Assembly: GCA_964583825.1 (NCBI GenBank)
Contig: CAZOXM010000006.1
Location: 1-64,000, forward strand
Direction of reading: 5' to 3'
DNA length: 64,000 bases
Source: GCA-1730015 sp964583825
GTDB lineage: Bacteria; Pseudomonadota; Gammaproteobacteria; Granulosicoccales; Granulosicoccaceae
The notes below the pieces were generated by a model. That model did not search any database. It saw only the letters and a list, made by a program, of their open reading frames with translations, and was not told the origin of the DNA. This document shows positions 25,151 through 34,605 of this stretch, piece by piece. The first letter of the stretch is position 1, and each line of letters starts with the position of its first letter. A program made the position numbers and the translations under genes.

Positions 25151-26176
25151 TCAGCTGCAAATCTGACTTGCCCTGGCAATCTCTTCGGTAATTTTAAGAT
25201 TTTGCAGTCCATCGTAAACACTCACCAGGGGAGCCGCTTCCCCCCTGACCACCCCGCAGAAATGCGAGAGTTGTCGAACCAGCGGATCATCGACCCGCCG
25301 TGGCATTTTTTCCGTGCGCATTGGCGCCCACCACGAAGCCTCTCCGGCAAAAGTTCTCAACTCCATCGTCGGTATCGACAGGCTGCCGGCAGTACCGGCG
25401 ATGTGGTAGCAGTGCTCGTCGGCATCGTAATGGTAATCGGTATTTTCGCGCGCGGTCTGCTCCCAACTCTTACAGCTACCCGCCGCGTCCGACAGGATAA
25501 AAGTGCCAACCGCGCCGTTTTCAAACGCGATCAGGATTCCAACGGTATCTTCCACCTCAAACCCGCGTCGTGCATTCGATGGCATGGCCTGCACCCGGGT
25601 TATTTCCCCGCACAGGTAACGCAGATTGCCCACTTCGTGAATCAGGTTGATCAGTATGGGACCACCACCGGACCGCGTGCGCCACGGGCCTGCGCGAAAG
25701 TAATCGTCGGGTTTATAAAACAGCGCTGCTCCCTGTACTGCGACCAGATCACCCAGTGTACCCGCGTCAATGACTTCCTTTGCACTTTGCATAATGCTGC
25801 TGTGCATCCGGTGATGTCCGACCAGCACGCGTGCGTTCAGTTCCTCGCAGCGTGCAAGCAGGTCCTGAGCTTCCTGAATAGACTGCGTCACCGGTTTCTC
25901 GACGAGTACAGCAACCCCTCGCTCGATACACGCCATCGACTGAGCAAAGTGCAGCGGGTTCGGTGTCGCCAGTATCACCGCATCAACCGACTCCATCTCC
26001 AGTACTTCTTCGAAACTGCGGAACCAGCGTGTGTTGTACCGTTCGGCCAGCGAAGACGCATTTTCCGATGGATCGGCAAGCGCGCACAGGCAGCATTCAG
26101 CCGAGGCATCAACCAGCTCAATGTGTTTTCTGCCGATCAGGCCCGCGCCGACTACTGCGATGTTAACTTTTTGCAT
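25151..26176 (-). CDS. Gfo/Idh/MocA family oxidoreductase
   Basis: This 341-residue enzyme has an N-terminal NAD(P)-binding motif (AVVGAGLIGRKHIE, residues 7-20) and the EKPVTQ signature (about residues 94-99). The substrate domain includes INLIHEVGNLRYLCGE (about residues 175-190) with a conserved histidine. It is only distantly similar to the enzyme at 12503. The substrate is likely a sugar, polyol or related acid but cannot be named. It is a single gene with the start ATG at 26176, and it has no evident operon partner. Confidence 0.9.
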   Translation of the reverse strand: MQKVNIAVVGAGLIGRKHIELVDASAECCLCALADPSENASSLAERYNTRWFRSFEEVLEMESVDAVILATPNPLHFAQSMACIERGVAVLVEKPVTQSIQEAQDLLARCEELNARVLVGHHRMHSSIMQSAKEVIDAGTLGDLVAVQGAALFYKPDDYFRAGPWRTRSGGGPILINLIHEVGNLRYLCGEITRVQAMPSNARRGFEVEDTVGILIAFENGAVGTFILSDAAGSCKSWEQTARENTDYHYDADEHCYHIAGTAGSLSIPTMELRTFAGEASWWAPMRTEKMPRRVDDPLVRQLSHFCGVVRGEAAPLVSVYDGLQNLKITEEIARASQICS

Positions 26177-26362
26177 TAATTACCGTAAAAATCGTCTTTC
26201 AATTGTTCGGGTAGCCATGGTACCGACGGCGTCAATCATGATAGCTTAGTGACCTCCATGCGTGCACTGTAAAAGATGTATGCTGAAAAGAACCTGTTTG
26301 CAGAGGAAGTCAGCCCGGTACCCGTGCTACTTTCCAACGCCTGTAACGACGAGTTTCACTCC

Positions 26363-26956
26363 ATGATTTTCTATCCCGGACGCGCTACACCGATTTATCT
26401 GGTATCAATTGCTATGCTGGCGGGGTGTGGCAGCGACAGCGGCAGCGGTGCGCCCGACACGACCGTCTGCAGCACAGCAAGCGCCAACACGCTGGAAGAA
26501 GGATTCAGCGGTGATTTTTCCGACGATCCCGCCATGCCGACCCGATGGACGCTGGGCGCCGGCACCAATGAACTGATCGCGGGCACCGCCACCGGCGACC
26601 TCGATTACGCCAGTTTCACCGTCGGCAACTGCGATGCGCTCACGTCTATCACCGTGAATGCGTTTTCCGCAAGCGGCGGAGACGATGTGGCGTTCATCGC
26701 CATTCAGCGCGGTTCAACATTCACTGTCACGCCGGGTACGGCGGACGGCAGAATCGATGAGCTCGACGGGTTTCAACATTTCGGCACTGCGCAACTGAAT
26801 CAGGATATATTGCTCACTATGGGGCAGGCTGGCGGGGCCATCGGCTTTACCTCGCCGCTACCCACCGGCACTTACACACTGTGGCTAAACCAGGTCGGAC
26901 CGAGGTCCGAATACACACTGGGTTTCAATGTATCACGGGTGAGTGATCCCGAATAA
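26363..26956 (+). CDS. Small secreted lipoprotein of unknown function
   Basis: This 197-residue protein has a signal peptide with lipobox (IAMLAGC, cysteine at about residue 21) followed by a flexible GSDSGSGAPD linker. The rest is rich in beta-strand-like stretches such as YASFTVGNCDALTSITVNAFSA and a C-terminal GTYTLWLNQVGPRSEYTLGFNVS, suggesting a small beta-sandwich similar to bacterial pre-peptidase C-terminal-like domains. I do not recognise a family with certainty. ATG at 26363 is chosen because it sits right before the signal peptide; an upstream in-frame ATG at 26276 would put 29 residues before it. Confidence 0.65.
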   Translation: MIFYPGRATPIYLVSIAMLAGCGSDSGSGAPDTTVCSTASANTLEEGFSGDFSDDPAMPTRWTLGAGTNELIAGTATGDLDYASFTVGNCDALTSITVNAFSASGGDDVAFIAIQRGSTFTVTPGTADGRIDELDGFQHFGTAQLNQDILLTMGQAGGAIGFTSPLPTGTYTLWLNQVGPRSEYTLGFNVSRVSDPE

Positions 26957-27006
26957 GGCACCCGCAGTATTGCCACCGGACGTAGAGCAAGCAAGAAGGT
27001 CCTCAC

Positions 27007-27864
27007 CTGAACGCGCGCACCGCAACTGAGGCAGGCAAATACCGACTGGGACTTCCCGCCTGGGCTTTCCCAGGCTGGAGCGGGAAGTACTTCGATGCAC
27101 AACCCGGTACGCTCGCGAGCTATGCCAGTGTTTTTAATGCGGTTGAAGGCAATACAACGTTTTATTCAACCCCGGATCAACACACCGTGCTCGCATGGCG
27201 TGATGCAGTGGTGGATCGCGATTTTCACTTCTGCTTTAAACTGCCCGCCGCAGCCACACATCACCGACACATCGATCGACATGTTATCACCGAGTTCTGT
27301 CGACAAATAGAACCGTTGCAAAACAACCTCGGACCATTATTAGTACAGTTTCCGGGTAACGTCGGCCCTGCGCAGCTTTCACACATCGAACATGTATTTG
27401 CGCAATTGCCTGACCATTTACGCAGCGTCCTCGAAGTGCGTCATCCGGCTTGGTTTACTCAACATAAAAAGCTGTCCCCGCTGCTGTATAAATATGGCGC
27501 CGGTCTCGCTGTTATGGACAGTCGTGCAATTTTTAATGGAAACCGCAATCATCCGGAAGTGTTATCCGCACTGCATGAGAAACCGGACGTGCCAGTCTGG
27601 AACCAAGTATTTAACAAGCTTATGTTTGTGCGGCTGTTGCTGCATCCCGACCGCATCAGTAATTCCCCGTACATTGAACAGTGGATCGGCAGAACGGTCA
27701 AAGCGCTCACCGGAGGTTGTGACGTTTACATGATGATCCACTGCCCGAACAACCAACACTGCCCGGAAATGGCACTGCAGTTTCACAACCGCCTGAGGAC
27801 GGAGCTGGGCTCTGTAGCAGCGCTGAAGCATTGGCCGGTGCCACAGCAATCTGTACTCATATGA
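27007..27864 (+). CDS. DUF72 family protein with apparent CTG start
   Basis: The frame encodes a DUF72 TIM-barrel protein of about 285 residues: LGLPAWAFPGWSGKYFDAQPG near the start, FNAVEGNTTFYSTPD, then FHFCFKLP and LLVQFPGNVGP. No ATG, GTG or TTG occurs in frame between the stop at 26983 and GTG at 27187, but the conserved N-terminus begins well before 27187. CTG at 27007 lies 6 bases after a good ribosome binding site (AGAAGGT), so it is the best start. The function of DUF72 is unknown. The C-terminus is usual. A frameshift or sequencing error at the start is an alternative. Confidence 0.75.
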   Translation: MNARTATEAGKYRLGLPAWAFPGWSGKYFDAQPGTLASYASVFNAVEGNTTFYSTPDQHTVLAWRDAVVDRDFHFCFKLPAAATHHRHIDRHVITEFCRQIEPLQNNLGPLLVQFPGNVGPAQLSHIEHVFAQLPDHLRSVLEVRHPAWFTQHKKLSPLLYKYGAGLAVMDSRAIFNGNRNHPEVLSALHEKPDVPVWNQVFNKLMFVRLLLHPDRISNSPYIEQWIGRTVKALTGGCDVYMMIHCPNNQHCPEMALQFHNRLRTELGSVAALKHWPVPQQSVLI

Positions 27865-28135
27865 TTGGCGTTGAAATACAATGTTTTAGTCTTTCAAAAT
27901 AAAAGCCTCCTGCAGGGAATGTTCTCTTTGCTGCGCGACAACGCATCGCCCGCAGAGGCGAACCTGCTAGTGGACCGCCACGCGTCGAGGAGGATCGGCT
28001 GAGATGTGACGCGAGATTTTCCTCTGGTGGCGAATAGACACTGCGCCAATTTGGCAGACGCACTTCTAAGCGGGTTTGAATCTATACACCTGCGCTTTCG
28101 CTTATTCCCGGTCGTCGCCTCGTGAATGATGCAGG
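27865..28135. other. Convergent intergenic region with possible dispersed element
   Basis: About 270 bases lie between the convergent DUF72 and GH43-like genes. The part from about 27895 to 28060 contains a compact sequence whose reverse strand can be read as ...REHSLQEAFILKD-stop in one frame, a string I recall from many short annotated orphan proteins in gammaproteobacterial genomes. That suggests a repeated non-coding element rather than a gene. A GCCAATTTGGC palindrome lies near 28050. Confidence 0.35.
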
Positions 28136-29071
28136 CTAGCCCTCGTCATCCATGGGGCGACAGCACTTACCGAGGGCCGCAATCGAGATACCCTGTTCAC
28201 CGGCAACGCTGAACAACAGGTACCTGACACCCTCTTCCTCAAAAATTGCGGGATCTCTCAATTGACGGACTGCTGTTTCTGCTATACCTCTGGTCGAGGC
28301 AATCGCCGGCAACGACGCCCCTTCGGCAGCACCCTGCGGACTGGCCACCACGGTTTCGCGGCCTGTACGCCAGCGATGCCAGTCATCACGGAGCTCGATA
28401 CGGGTATGCAGTATAGACTCAGGATTGTCTCCGACTCTGCTGAAGTAGACATCCAGCGTATCCTGATTCACCACAACAGCGCTGTGCCGCATCCGCTCAT
28501 CAAATAGCTGCGGACCGGTTTCAAAAGGACCACGGGGACTGTGCGCACGCTTCAACACCCCCGGCATTTCCAGCGTATAGAGATACTGCTGCCACTGAAA
28601 TACACGCCAGTAAGCAGCCCCCAGGTTACCGCTTATCGCGGAAAATCCAACGCCGTCACTCGACGCGGCAAGGCGGGTAAATTGCGGTGACACATCATCT
28701 GTTTCGCTGTCGCAGCCATGAAAGTACATCAGTAAACGCTGGTTCGTTTTGTCTGCGTGAACGTCAGGCGATGCGATATGACCCTGAAATCCACTGTCGG
28801 TCAATGACATTACCTCCTCTGCCAGCACGGTCCACGGGCCGGTCAGTGCGTCGGCAAAAGCCAGTCTGATGGATCGACCATTGTGGTGTGCAAAATACAG
28901 GTAGTATCGGCCCAGTGGATGCTTCACCCACGGCGGCACGCGGATCAGCGATGGACCGTTGATGTTATCGCCGGCCGCAGGATGCGTTGATACCGAAACA
29001 ATTGGTGTTGGCGTGAGTCGTTTAACGTTCAATACGTTGCCCGCTGTTGGTAAGCTTACAGTCCGGTTCAA
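28136..29071 (-). CDS. GH43-like five-bladed beta-propeller protein
   Basis: This 311-residue cytoplasmic protein has repeated blades typical of the GH43/GH62/GH32/GH68-related five-bladed propeller: NGPSLIRVPPWVKHPLGRYYLYFAHHNGRSIRLAFADALTGPWTV (about residues 38-82), then HIASPDVHADKTNQRLLMYFHGC and LRDPAIFEEEGVRYLLFSVAGE near the C-terminus. The RDPAIF piece resembles the catalytic or calcium region of family 43. There is no signal peptide, so it may be an inactive or intracellular relative. The start codon appears to be TTG at 29071, with no clear alternative upstream. Confidence 0.68.
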   Translation of the reverse strand: MNRTVSLPTAGNVLNVKRLTPTPIVSVSTHPAAGDNINGPSLIRVPPWVKHPLGRYYLYFAHHNGRSIRLAFADALTGPWTVLAEEVMSLTDSGFQGHIASPDVHADKTNQRLLMYFHGCDSETDDVSPQFTRLAASSDGVGFSAISGNLGAAYWRVFQWQQYLYTLEMPGVLKRAHSPRGPFETGPQLFDERMRHSAVVVNQDTLDVYFSRVGDNPESILHTRIELRDDWHRWRTGRETVVASPQGAAEGASLPAIASTRGIAETAVRQLRDPAIFEEEGVRYLLFSVAGEQGISIAALGKCCRPMDDEG

Positions 29072-29097
29072 TCATCACATCACTCTGAGAGTATGCC

Positions 29098-29880
29098 ATG
29101 CCCGATACCGCACGCGCTGCCGAAGTTATAAAATCATGCTGGCGCGAAGGCACCGTTGTCGACTACGTGAAAGGCGATCTGTGGCCCGATACAGTGGAGC
29201 AAGGGTACGCGATGCAGGCGGCACTGGCCGAACTGCGTAAAGAGCCGGTTGAGGGCTGGAAAATCGCCGCCACGGCGATTGCCGGACGACAGCACATTAA
29301 TGTGGATCGACCAATGGCAGGACGTCTGTTCCCATCGATCTGCCATGACGATGGTGCCGCCATCCCGTTCTCCCGCAACAGAATGGCGGTGGCAGAGGCC
29401 GAGTTTGTGTTTACGCTTGGCGCGGATTTGCCGCCGCGCACCACCCCCTATACCCCGGAAGAAGTGGCAGCCTGCATCGACCAACTACACCCCGGACTCG
29501 AGCTACCGGACTCCCGCTTTAAGGATTTTACTCTGCCTGGTACGGCTGCACTGATAGCGGACAACGCGTGCGCCGCCAATTTTGTTCTGGGACCTGCAGC
29601 CACTGCACCGTTTGATCCTTCTGCACTGGTGGACCATCACACCACCTTGTATATCAATGATGAAGTGGCCACACAGGGACAAGGCAGCGACGTATTGCAG
29701 GGACCGCTCGACGCGATGGTCTGGATTGCCAATACACTGAGCGCTCTGCAAGTGGGCCTGCACGCCGGACAATTTATCACGACCGGCGTCACCGGCAGGC
29801 CGGTACCGGTGACTGTCGGAGATCAGTTGCGGGTGGACCTCGGCGTGTACGGTTCGGTCAGCGCGACACTAACCGCATGA
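29098..29880 (+). CDS. 2-keto-4-pentenoate hydratase-like protein (MhpD/FAH family)
   Basis: This 260-residue protein belongs to the hydratase/decarboxylase branch of the fumarylacetoacetase superfamily. The metal-binding region reads VAEAEFVFTLGADLP (about residues 99-113) and the second conserved block IDQLHPGLELPDSRF (about residues 127-141). These enzymes hydrate 2-hydroxypenta-2,4-dienoate or decarboxylate 2-oxo-acids in meta-cleavage pathways. No other meta-cleavage gene is adjacent, so the substrate is uncertain. It is convergent with the acyl-CoA ligase gene (6 bases between stop codons). Confidence 0.85.
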   Translation: MPDTARAAEVIKSCWREGTVVDYVKGDLWPDTVEQGYAMQAALAELRKEPVEGWKIAATAIAGRQHINVDRPMAGRLFPSICHDDGAAIPFSRNRMAVAEAEFVFTLGADLPPRTTPYTPEEVAACIDQLHPGLELPDSRFKDFTLPGTAALIADNACAANFVLGPAATAPFDPSALVDHHTTLYINDEVATQGQGSDVLQGPLDAMVWIANTLSALQVGLHAGQFITTGVTGRPVPVTVGDQLRVDLGVYGSVSATLTA

Positions 29881-29886
29881 CATCGG

Positions 29887-31959
29887 CTATTGTTGTCTGA
29901 CAATGAGCGCATCTGCCGCGATCGCGCGGCCTTCTCGAGTCAGCATCACCGGGTTAACATCCAGTGAAGAGAGCACAGCCAGATTCGCCTGCGCATAGCG
30001 CGCCACGGCCCTGCACGCACCTTGCAGCGCTGCGGATGCCCCATGGTTGTGTAGATTTAATTTCACCAGCACCGAATAGATTTCTTCGTCGGTGCACGGT
30101 AACAGTAGCGTTTCAAACTCGGCTTGATACTCCGCGGCGCTGCCGCCACGACCAATCATCAAAGCCAGCCCGAGCGCTGCGTGACGTTTAACGCCGATAA
30201 TGACTTCCTCATCGCAGTCCTGCAGCATTCGCTCGACCAGCAGTTGTTCCACCGAATGACCAGCGGCTGTCACGGACGTTGTCAGTTCAGTCAGTGCCTG
30301 TGCCAGTTCCACATCGTTCCGCAGATTCAGTTGCACCCCGCCAACCTGAGCCTTGTGTGCGATTTCAGTGCTCAGAATTTTTAGCGCGACCGGGTACCCA
30401 ATGCGCTTTGCCGCCTCCAGCGCATCAGCAGGTGTCGTTGCTACAAATACCGTTGTCTCCAGTCCGTACTCAGTCAATTCCTTCTTTGACTGCGCCTCAT
30501 CCAGGAGACAGGTCGGCCCAATCGGGTCGATCGACAGCAACGCACGCGGCGGCTCGGATATTCGCTGCGTGTGCGCCAGATATTGCTGAGATACCAGCAT
30601 CGCATCCATTACTTCGTTATAACCCTGCAGGCAGGCGATGCCCTGTTGCTGCATCAGGGTGCAAAACGACTGTGGCAGTCCACCGGGCAGGATGGCGGCG
30701 ACGCTCACCGGCACCCCGAGTGTGTCCCTGACCTCAACCAGTGCATGCAGAGAATCACACCAGACTTCATCCAGCACACCGGCACCCGGCCTTGGTACAT
30801 CAATTAAAAATAAAATCTGATCTGACACTCCCTGTGCAAAACGGATAATCGATTGCGCCACACCACGGGTGTCCTGCATCGAAATGTTTCCTTCAGGTGC
30901 CGCATACGGAATATTCAGGTCCAAAGGATTGGCAATTGCCACAGACTCCGGCAAGTGCATCTTTAACCATTGATGATTGTCAGCCAGTGGCATCGGTAAA
31001 GTAATGCCTGCCTCGGCACAACGGGTGGCGGTCAGACTGTTAATGCCACCGGAGTAAGACACCACTGACAATCGATTGCCCGCGGCAACACCTGCAATAC
31101 TCAGCAGCTTTAACGTCTCTACCAGCGCCTTTGGAGAAGTCACTTCGACTAATCCATGGCGGTGCCTAAAAGCGTTCCATAAATCCCGTTCGACAACCAT
31201 CGCTGCCGTGTGGCTTTGTGCCACCGACGCGCCGGCGGCCTGATCGCCTCCCTTGAGTGCCACCACCGGCACACGTTTTTGCAGAGCACGAAGGCAGGCG
31301 CGCCCGAGTTTTTCACCCTCATTGATCCCCTCAATGTAAAGCCCGATCGCTTTGATGCGTTCGTCGTCGAGCACCGCATCGATCAGATCTGCCATCGACG
31401 TCACCGCCTGATTGCCGATGGAAATCGCATAACCCAGCGGGAAGGCGGTTTCGACACCGGTCATGCCAATCAGCAGCGCACCGGATTGCGAGATGATCGC
31501 CGCCGCAGGTCCCTGCTGTCGTGCACAGTGATTATCATCGCCCCAGACAAATGCACCGGTGAACTGATTCATCATGCCCATGCAGTTGGGACCGAGTAGC
31601 GGCATCTCACCCGCAGCCTGCACAAGCCGCTGCTGCCGGGCTCTACCCTCGTCATTGTTCAGTTCTGCAAAGCCGGACGACATCACCACCGCACCACCGC
31701 ACCCTATTGCCGCCAGCGCCTCGACGACCGTGACTGAACGCTCTGCCGATACCCCGACGACGGCGGCGTCCGGTACTTCCGGCAATGAGGCAACATCCGG
31801 ACTGCACGGCACCCCTTCAATCGACGCACGCGTCGGATTGACAGCGAACAGCCCGCCCTCGAAACCGGCGCGCTTCGCCGCACGGATCGGCCCCGCAATT
31901 TGTGACCCGCCGATGTAGGCCACCGAGCGCGGTTGCAACAGTCGCGACAGGTCAGTCAT
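29887..31959 (-). CDS. Acyl-CoA ligase, NDP-forming (acetate-CoA ligase family)
   Basis: This 690-residue protein carries the CoA-binding domain at its N-terminus (IGGSQIAGPIRAAKRAGFEGGLFAVNP), a succinyl-CoA-ligase-like middle with SQSHTAAMV containing the phosphorylated histidine (about residue 245), and a C-terminal ATP-grasp domain from about residue 470 (YPVALKILSTEIAHKAQVGGVQLNL). It should activate a carboxylic acid to its CoA thioester with ATP to ADP. It is the last gene of the carnitine operon and overlaps the acyl-CoA dehydrogenase stop (ATGA). From context gamma-butyrobetaine or crotonobetaine are likely acids. That is inference only. Confidence 0.88.
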   Translation of the reverse strand: MTDLSRLLQPRSVAYIGGSQIAGPIRAAKRAGFEGGLFAVNPTRASIEGVPCSPDVASLPEVPDAAVVGVSAERSVTVVEALAAIGCGGAVVMSSGFAELNNDEGRARQQRLVQAAGEMPLLGPNCMGMMNQFTGAFVWGDDNHCARQQGPAAAIISQSGALLIGMTGVETAFPLGYAISIGNQAVTSMADLIDAVLDDERIKAIGLYIEGINEGEKLGRACLRALQKRVPVVALKGGDQAAGASVAQSHTAAMVVERDLWNAFRHRHGLVEVTSPKALVETLKLLSIAGVAAGNRLSVVSYSGGINSLTATRCAEAGITLPMPLADNHQWLKMHLPESVAIANPLDLNIPYAAPEGNISMQDTRGVAQSIIRFAQGVSDQILFLIDVPRPGAGVLDEVWCDSLHALVEVRDTLGVPVSVAAILPGGLPQSFCTLMQQQGIACLQGYNEVMDAMLVSQQYLAHTQRISEPPRALLSIDPIGPTCLLDEAQSKKELTEYGLETTVFVATTPADALEAAKRIGYPVALKILSTEIAHKAQVGGVQLNLRNDVELAQALTELTTSVTAAGHSVEQLLVERMLQDCDEEVIIGVKRHAALGLALMIGRGGSAAEYQAEFETLLLPCTDEEIYSVLVKLNLHNHGASAALQGACRAVARYAQANLAVLSSLDVNPVMLTREGRAIAADALIVRQQ

Positions 31960-33123
31960 CAGGCACCCAGCGGCCGCAGTAATGCACGGCTGATGATATG
32001 GCGTTGTATCTCTGATGTACCTTCCCAGATTCGTTCTATGCGCGCGTCACGCCAGATCCGCTCCAGCGGCAGTTCATCCATCACGCCCATGCCACCATAA
32101 ATCTGAATGGCCTCATCTGCGACCATGGCGAGCACTTCGGTGGCCTTGAGCTTGGCCATGGCCATATCCGCTTCGGTACACGTGCCCTGATCCACCTTCC
32201 AGCCACCCTGCAGGGTAAGTAGCTCTGCCGCTTTCATTTCCATTGCCATATCGGCCAGTTTGAACGATACCCCCTGAAACTTACCGATCTTTTGTCCGAA
32301 CTGTTCGCGCTCTGCTGCATACTGCAGTGCAAGGTTAAAAGCGCGTTCGGACCGCCCCAGACAGGTAGCGGCGACCTGCAGCCGCGTGGCACCCAGCCAT
32401 TCGTTCGCCACTTCAAAGCCCTGATGCAATTCACCGAGCATGTTTTCCGCAGGGACGCGACAGTTGTCAAACTCGAGTATCGAATTGGTATACCCGCGAT
32501 GTGACACGTTGTTATAGCCCTCACGTACATTAAAACCGGGGGTCCCTTTATCGACAAAGAAAGACGTGATCAGTTTCTTTTTACCTCGCGGAGTCTCTTC
32601 TTCGCCTGTTGCCACATAGACAATAGTGAAGTCCGCGATATCAGCGTGCGATATAAAATGTTTGGTGCCATTGATAATCCAGTCATCACTGTCCGGACGT
32701 GCACTGGCCTTCATACCACGCAAATCAGAGCCGGCACCGGGCTCGGTCATTGCCATACAATCCCACTTCTCTCCCCGCACACAGGGGTCGAGATATTTTT
32801 CTCTCTGCGCCTCAGTGCCGGCGCAGAGAATATTGGACGGCCGCGCAACCCCCGTCCAGTGCAATGCATAGTTCGCCTTACCCAGTTCTTTTTCATACAA
32901 AAGCCAGGTCAGGGTATCCAGCCCGGCGCCGCCAAATGCCTCCGGTATGTTGGCCGCATAGAGACCCGCTTCAATCGCTTTGGACTGAATCTCTTTGATC
33001 ACATCCAGATCGAGCTGACCGGTTTTTTCTATGTCGGCTTCATGCGGATAGAGCTCGTTTTCAACAAAGGATCGTGTGGTTTCTACGATCAGCTGTTGTT
33101 CTTCAGTCAGACTAAACTGCATT
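31959..33123 (-). CDS. Acyl-CoA dehydrogenase of carnitine operon
   Basis: This 387-residue FAD enzyme starts MQFSLTEEQQLIVETTRSFVENELYP and has the FAD-binding block MTEPGAGSDLRGMKASARPD (about residues 125-144), plus the catalytic base in RIERIWEGTSEIQRHIISRALL near the C-terminus. The full-length family is about 380 residues, so it is complete. It lies between the carnitine dehydrogenase fusion and the acyl-CoA ligase, which suggests a short-chain trimethylammonium acyl-CoA such as gamma-butyrobetainyl-CoA as substrate (CaiA-like role). ATG at 33123 is chosen because the conserved N-terminus begins there; a longer in-frame extension upstream is not conserved-looking. Confidence 0.9.
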
Positions 33124-33159
33124 GGGCCCCCTGCGGATATATCTTTAGTAAGTGCCGCA

Positions 33160-34605
33160 TTAAGCGCGGGCCTCCTGCCAGTGTGACTCGGACAGACTCG
33201 ACGGCCGCGGCAATGTCTGTTGCGCACGGGCAAGGTCCTTGATTTTTTGTAGCATTGGCGCAGGAGGTTGACAAAGCTGACGTGTCTCTACCGACCCGTG
33301 AGCGAGTAACTGATTGCAGGTGCAAAGCAAATCCTCACCACGCTGTACCTCGTGGTACAAACGCAACGACTCATCCGCAGCACCTAACACCTGAGTGCGT
33401 ACCGTGAGTGCATCGGCAGCCTGCGCAGCCAGCAAATAGGAGAAGTTATTTTCCAGCGTGATAAATGTATAACCGGTGTCGACATAGTGCGCATTAACAC
33501 CAACCATGGCCAGCACCGTTGCACTCGCGTCACTGATCACCTGTCCGTAGTGGCTTTCTTTCATGGTTCCGCGTTCATCAGTCCAGTCGACAGGTACCAC
33601 TCGTGCATTGGTCATCAGCGGCTGGTCGATAGCACAAGGCAATGGTGGCTTTTTTGCCTCATCATCCGACTTCAGTATCGCACCGGCTCCCTGATTGCGC
33701 TGTTTCAGCGCGCGCATGATGGCGACCAGGTTGTCATCTCGAATACGCTCCAGCTCTCTTATAGTGTACTGTCCTGACTGATCGTCCGACTGGCTGGCAA
33801 TCTGATCAATCAGCTCTTCGGTCAATTCAGGCACATCCATAAGTTTCGTCCAGGGCCACGACAGGCACGGGCCGAACTGTTCGATAAAATGCTTCATACC
33901 GGCCTCACCACCGGCGATCCGATACGTTTCAAACAACCCCATCTGTGCCCAGCGCAAACCGAAACCGTAGCGGATCGCATCGTCTATCTCGCTGGTGGTG
34001 GCAATACCATCCTTAATCAACCACAAGCCCTCGCGCCAGACCGCTTCCAGAAAACGATCGGCAATATGTGCGTCGATTTCGCGGCGAACGACCAGCGGTG
34101 CCATGCCCAGTGATTTCAGTATTCCACTGGCGCGTTCAGTGGTATCGGTATCACCAACCAATTCAATCAGCGGCAGCAGGTAAACCGGGTTAAACGGATG
34201 GGCTACCAGAATTTGTTGCGGATGCAATGCATCACGCTGCAGTTCAGAGGGTTTAAAACCCGATGTCGACGAGGCAAGCAGCGCCTCTTTGCGACAATGG
34301 CGCTGAATGTCCCTGAAGACACTGTGTTTGATGTCAAGGCGTTCAGGCACACTTTCCTGTATCCAGTCCGCCTCTGTCACGGCGTCCGCAATGGCATCGG
34401 TAAACAGCAATCGTCCTTCATTCAACACGCGGTGATCAGTCAGTGCCGGTAGTGAACGACGCGCGTTGTCCAGCACTTCACCGATTTTGCGCTCTGCCTG
34501 CGGATCGGGATCACATACAACAACGTTCCAGCCGTTTAACAGGAACCGCGCGGCCCACCCGCCACCGATAACGCCGCCACCGATAATCGCAGCTGTGCCG
34601 GTCAT
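33160..34605 (-). CDS. lcdH: L-carnitine dehydrogenase-thioesterase fusion
   Basis: This 481-residue protein combines a 3-hydroxyacyl-CoA dehydrogenase-like L-carnitine dehydrogenase with a hot-dog thioesterase. The N-terminal NAD site is IIGGGVIGGGWAARF (residues 7-21); the catalytic histidine is in VAHPFNPVYLLPLIELVG (about residues 134-151). From about residue 340 there is a hot-dog domain (VDWTDERGTMKESHYGQVISDA... ). Carnitine goes to 3-dehydrocarnitine; the thioesterase part would release betaine from betainyl-CoA made by the BKACE neighbour. The start overlaps the BKACE stop codon (ATGA), confirming co-translation. Fusions of this kind are described in carnitine-degrading rhizobia. Confidence 0.88.
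   Translation of the reverse strand: MTGTAAIIGGGVIGGGWAARFLLNGWNVVVCDPDPQAERKIGEVLDNARRSLPALTDHRVLNEGRLLFTDAIADAVTEADWIQESVPERLDIKHSVFRDIQRHCRKEALLASSTSGFKPSELQRDALHPQQILVAHPFNPVYLLPLIELVGDTDTTERASGILKSLGMAPLVVRREIDAHIADRFLEAVWREGLWLIKDGIATTSEIDDAIRYGFGLRWAQMGLFETYRIAGGEAGMKHFIEQFGPCLSWPWTKLMDVPELTEELIDQIASQSDDQSGQYTIRELERIRDDNLVAIMRALKQRNQGAGAILKSDDEAKKPPLPCAIDQPLMTNARVVPVDWTDERGTMKESHYGQVISDASATVLAMVGVNAHYVDTGYTFITLENNFSYLLAAQAADALTVRTQVLGAADESLRLYHEVQRGEDLLCTCNQLLAHGSVETRQLCQPPAPMLQKIKDLARAQQTLPRPSSLSESHWQEARA

Noticed and set aside
28045..28110. tRNA-Leu-like stretch (ttggcagacgcact ... ggtttgaatc)
   Set aside because: It resembles the D-loop and T-loop of a tRNA, but the T-stem and acceptor stem do not pair and there is no anticodon arm of the right size. 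It may be a chance match or a decayed fragment.
33160..34605. General 3-hydroxybutyryl-CoA dehydrogenase
   Set aside because: The C-terminal hot-dog thioesterase and the BKACE neighbour fit the carnitine dehydrogenase fusion better.
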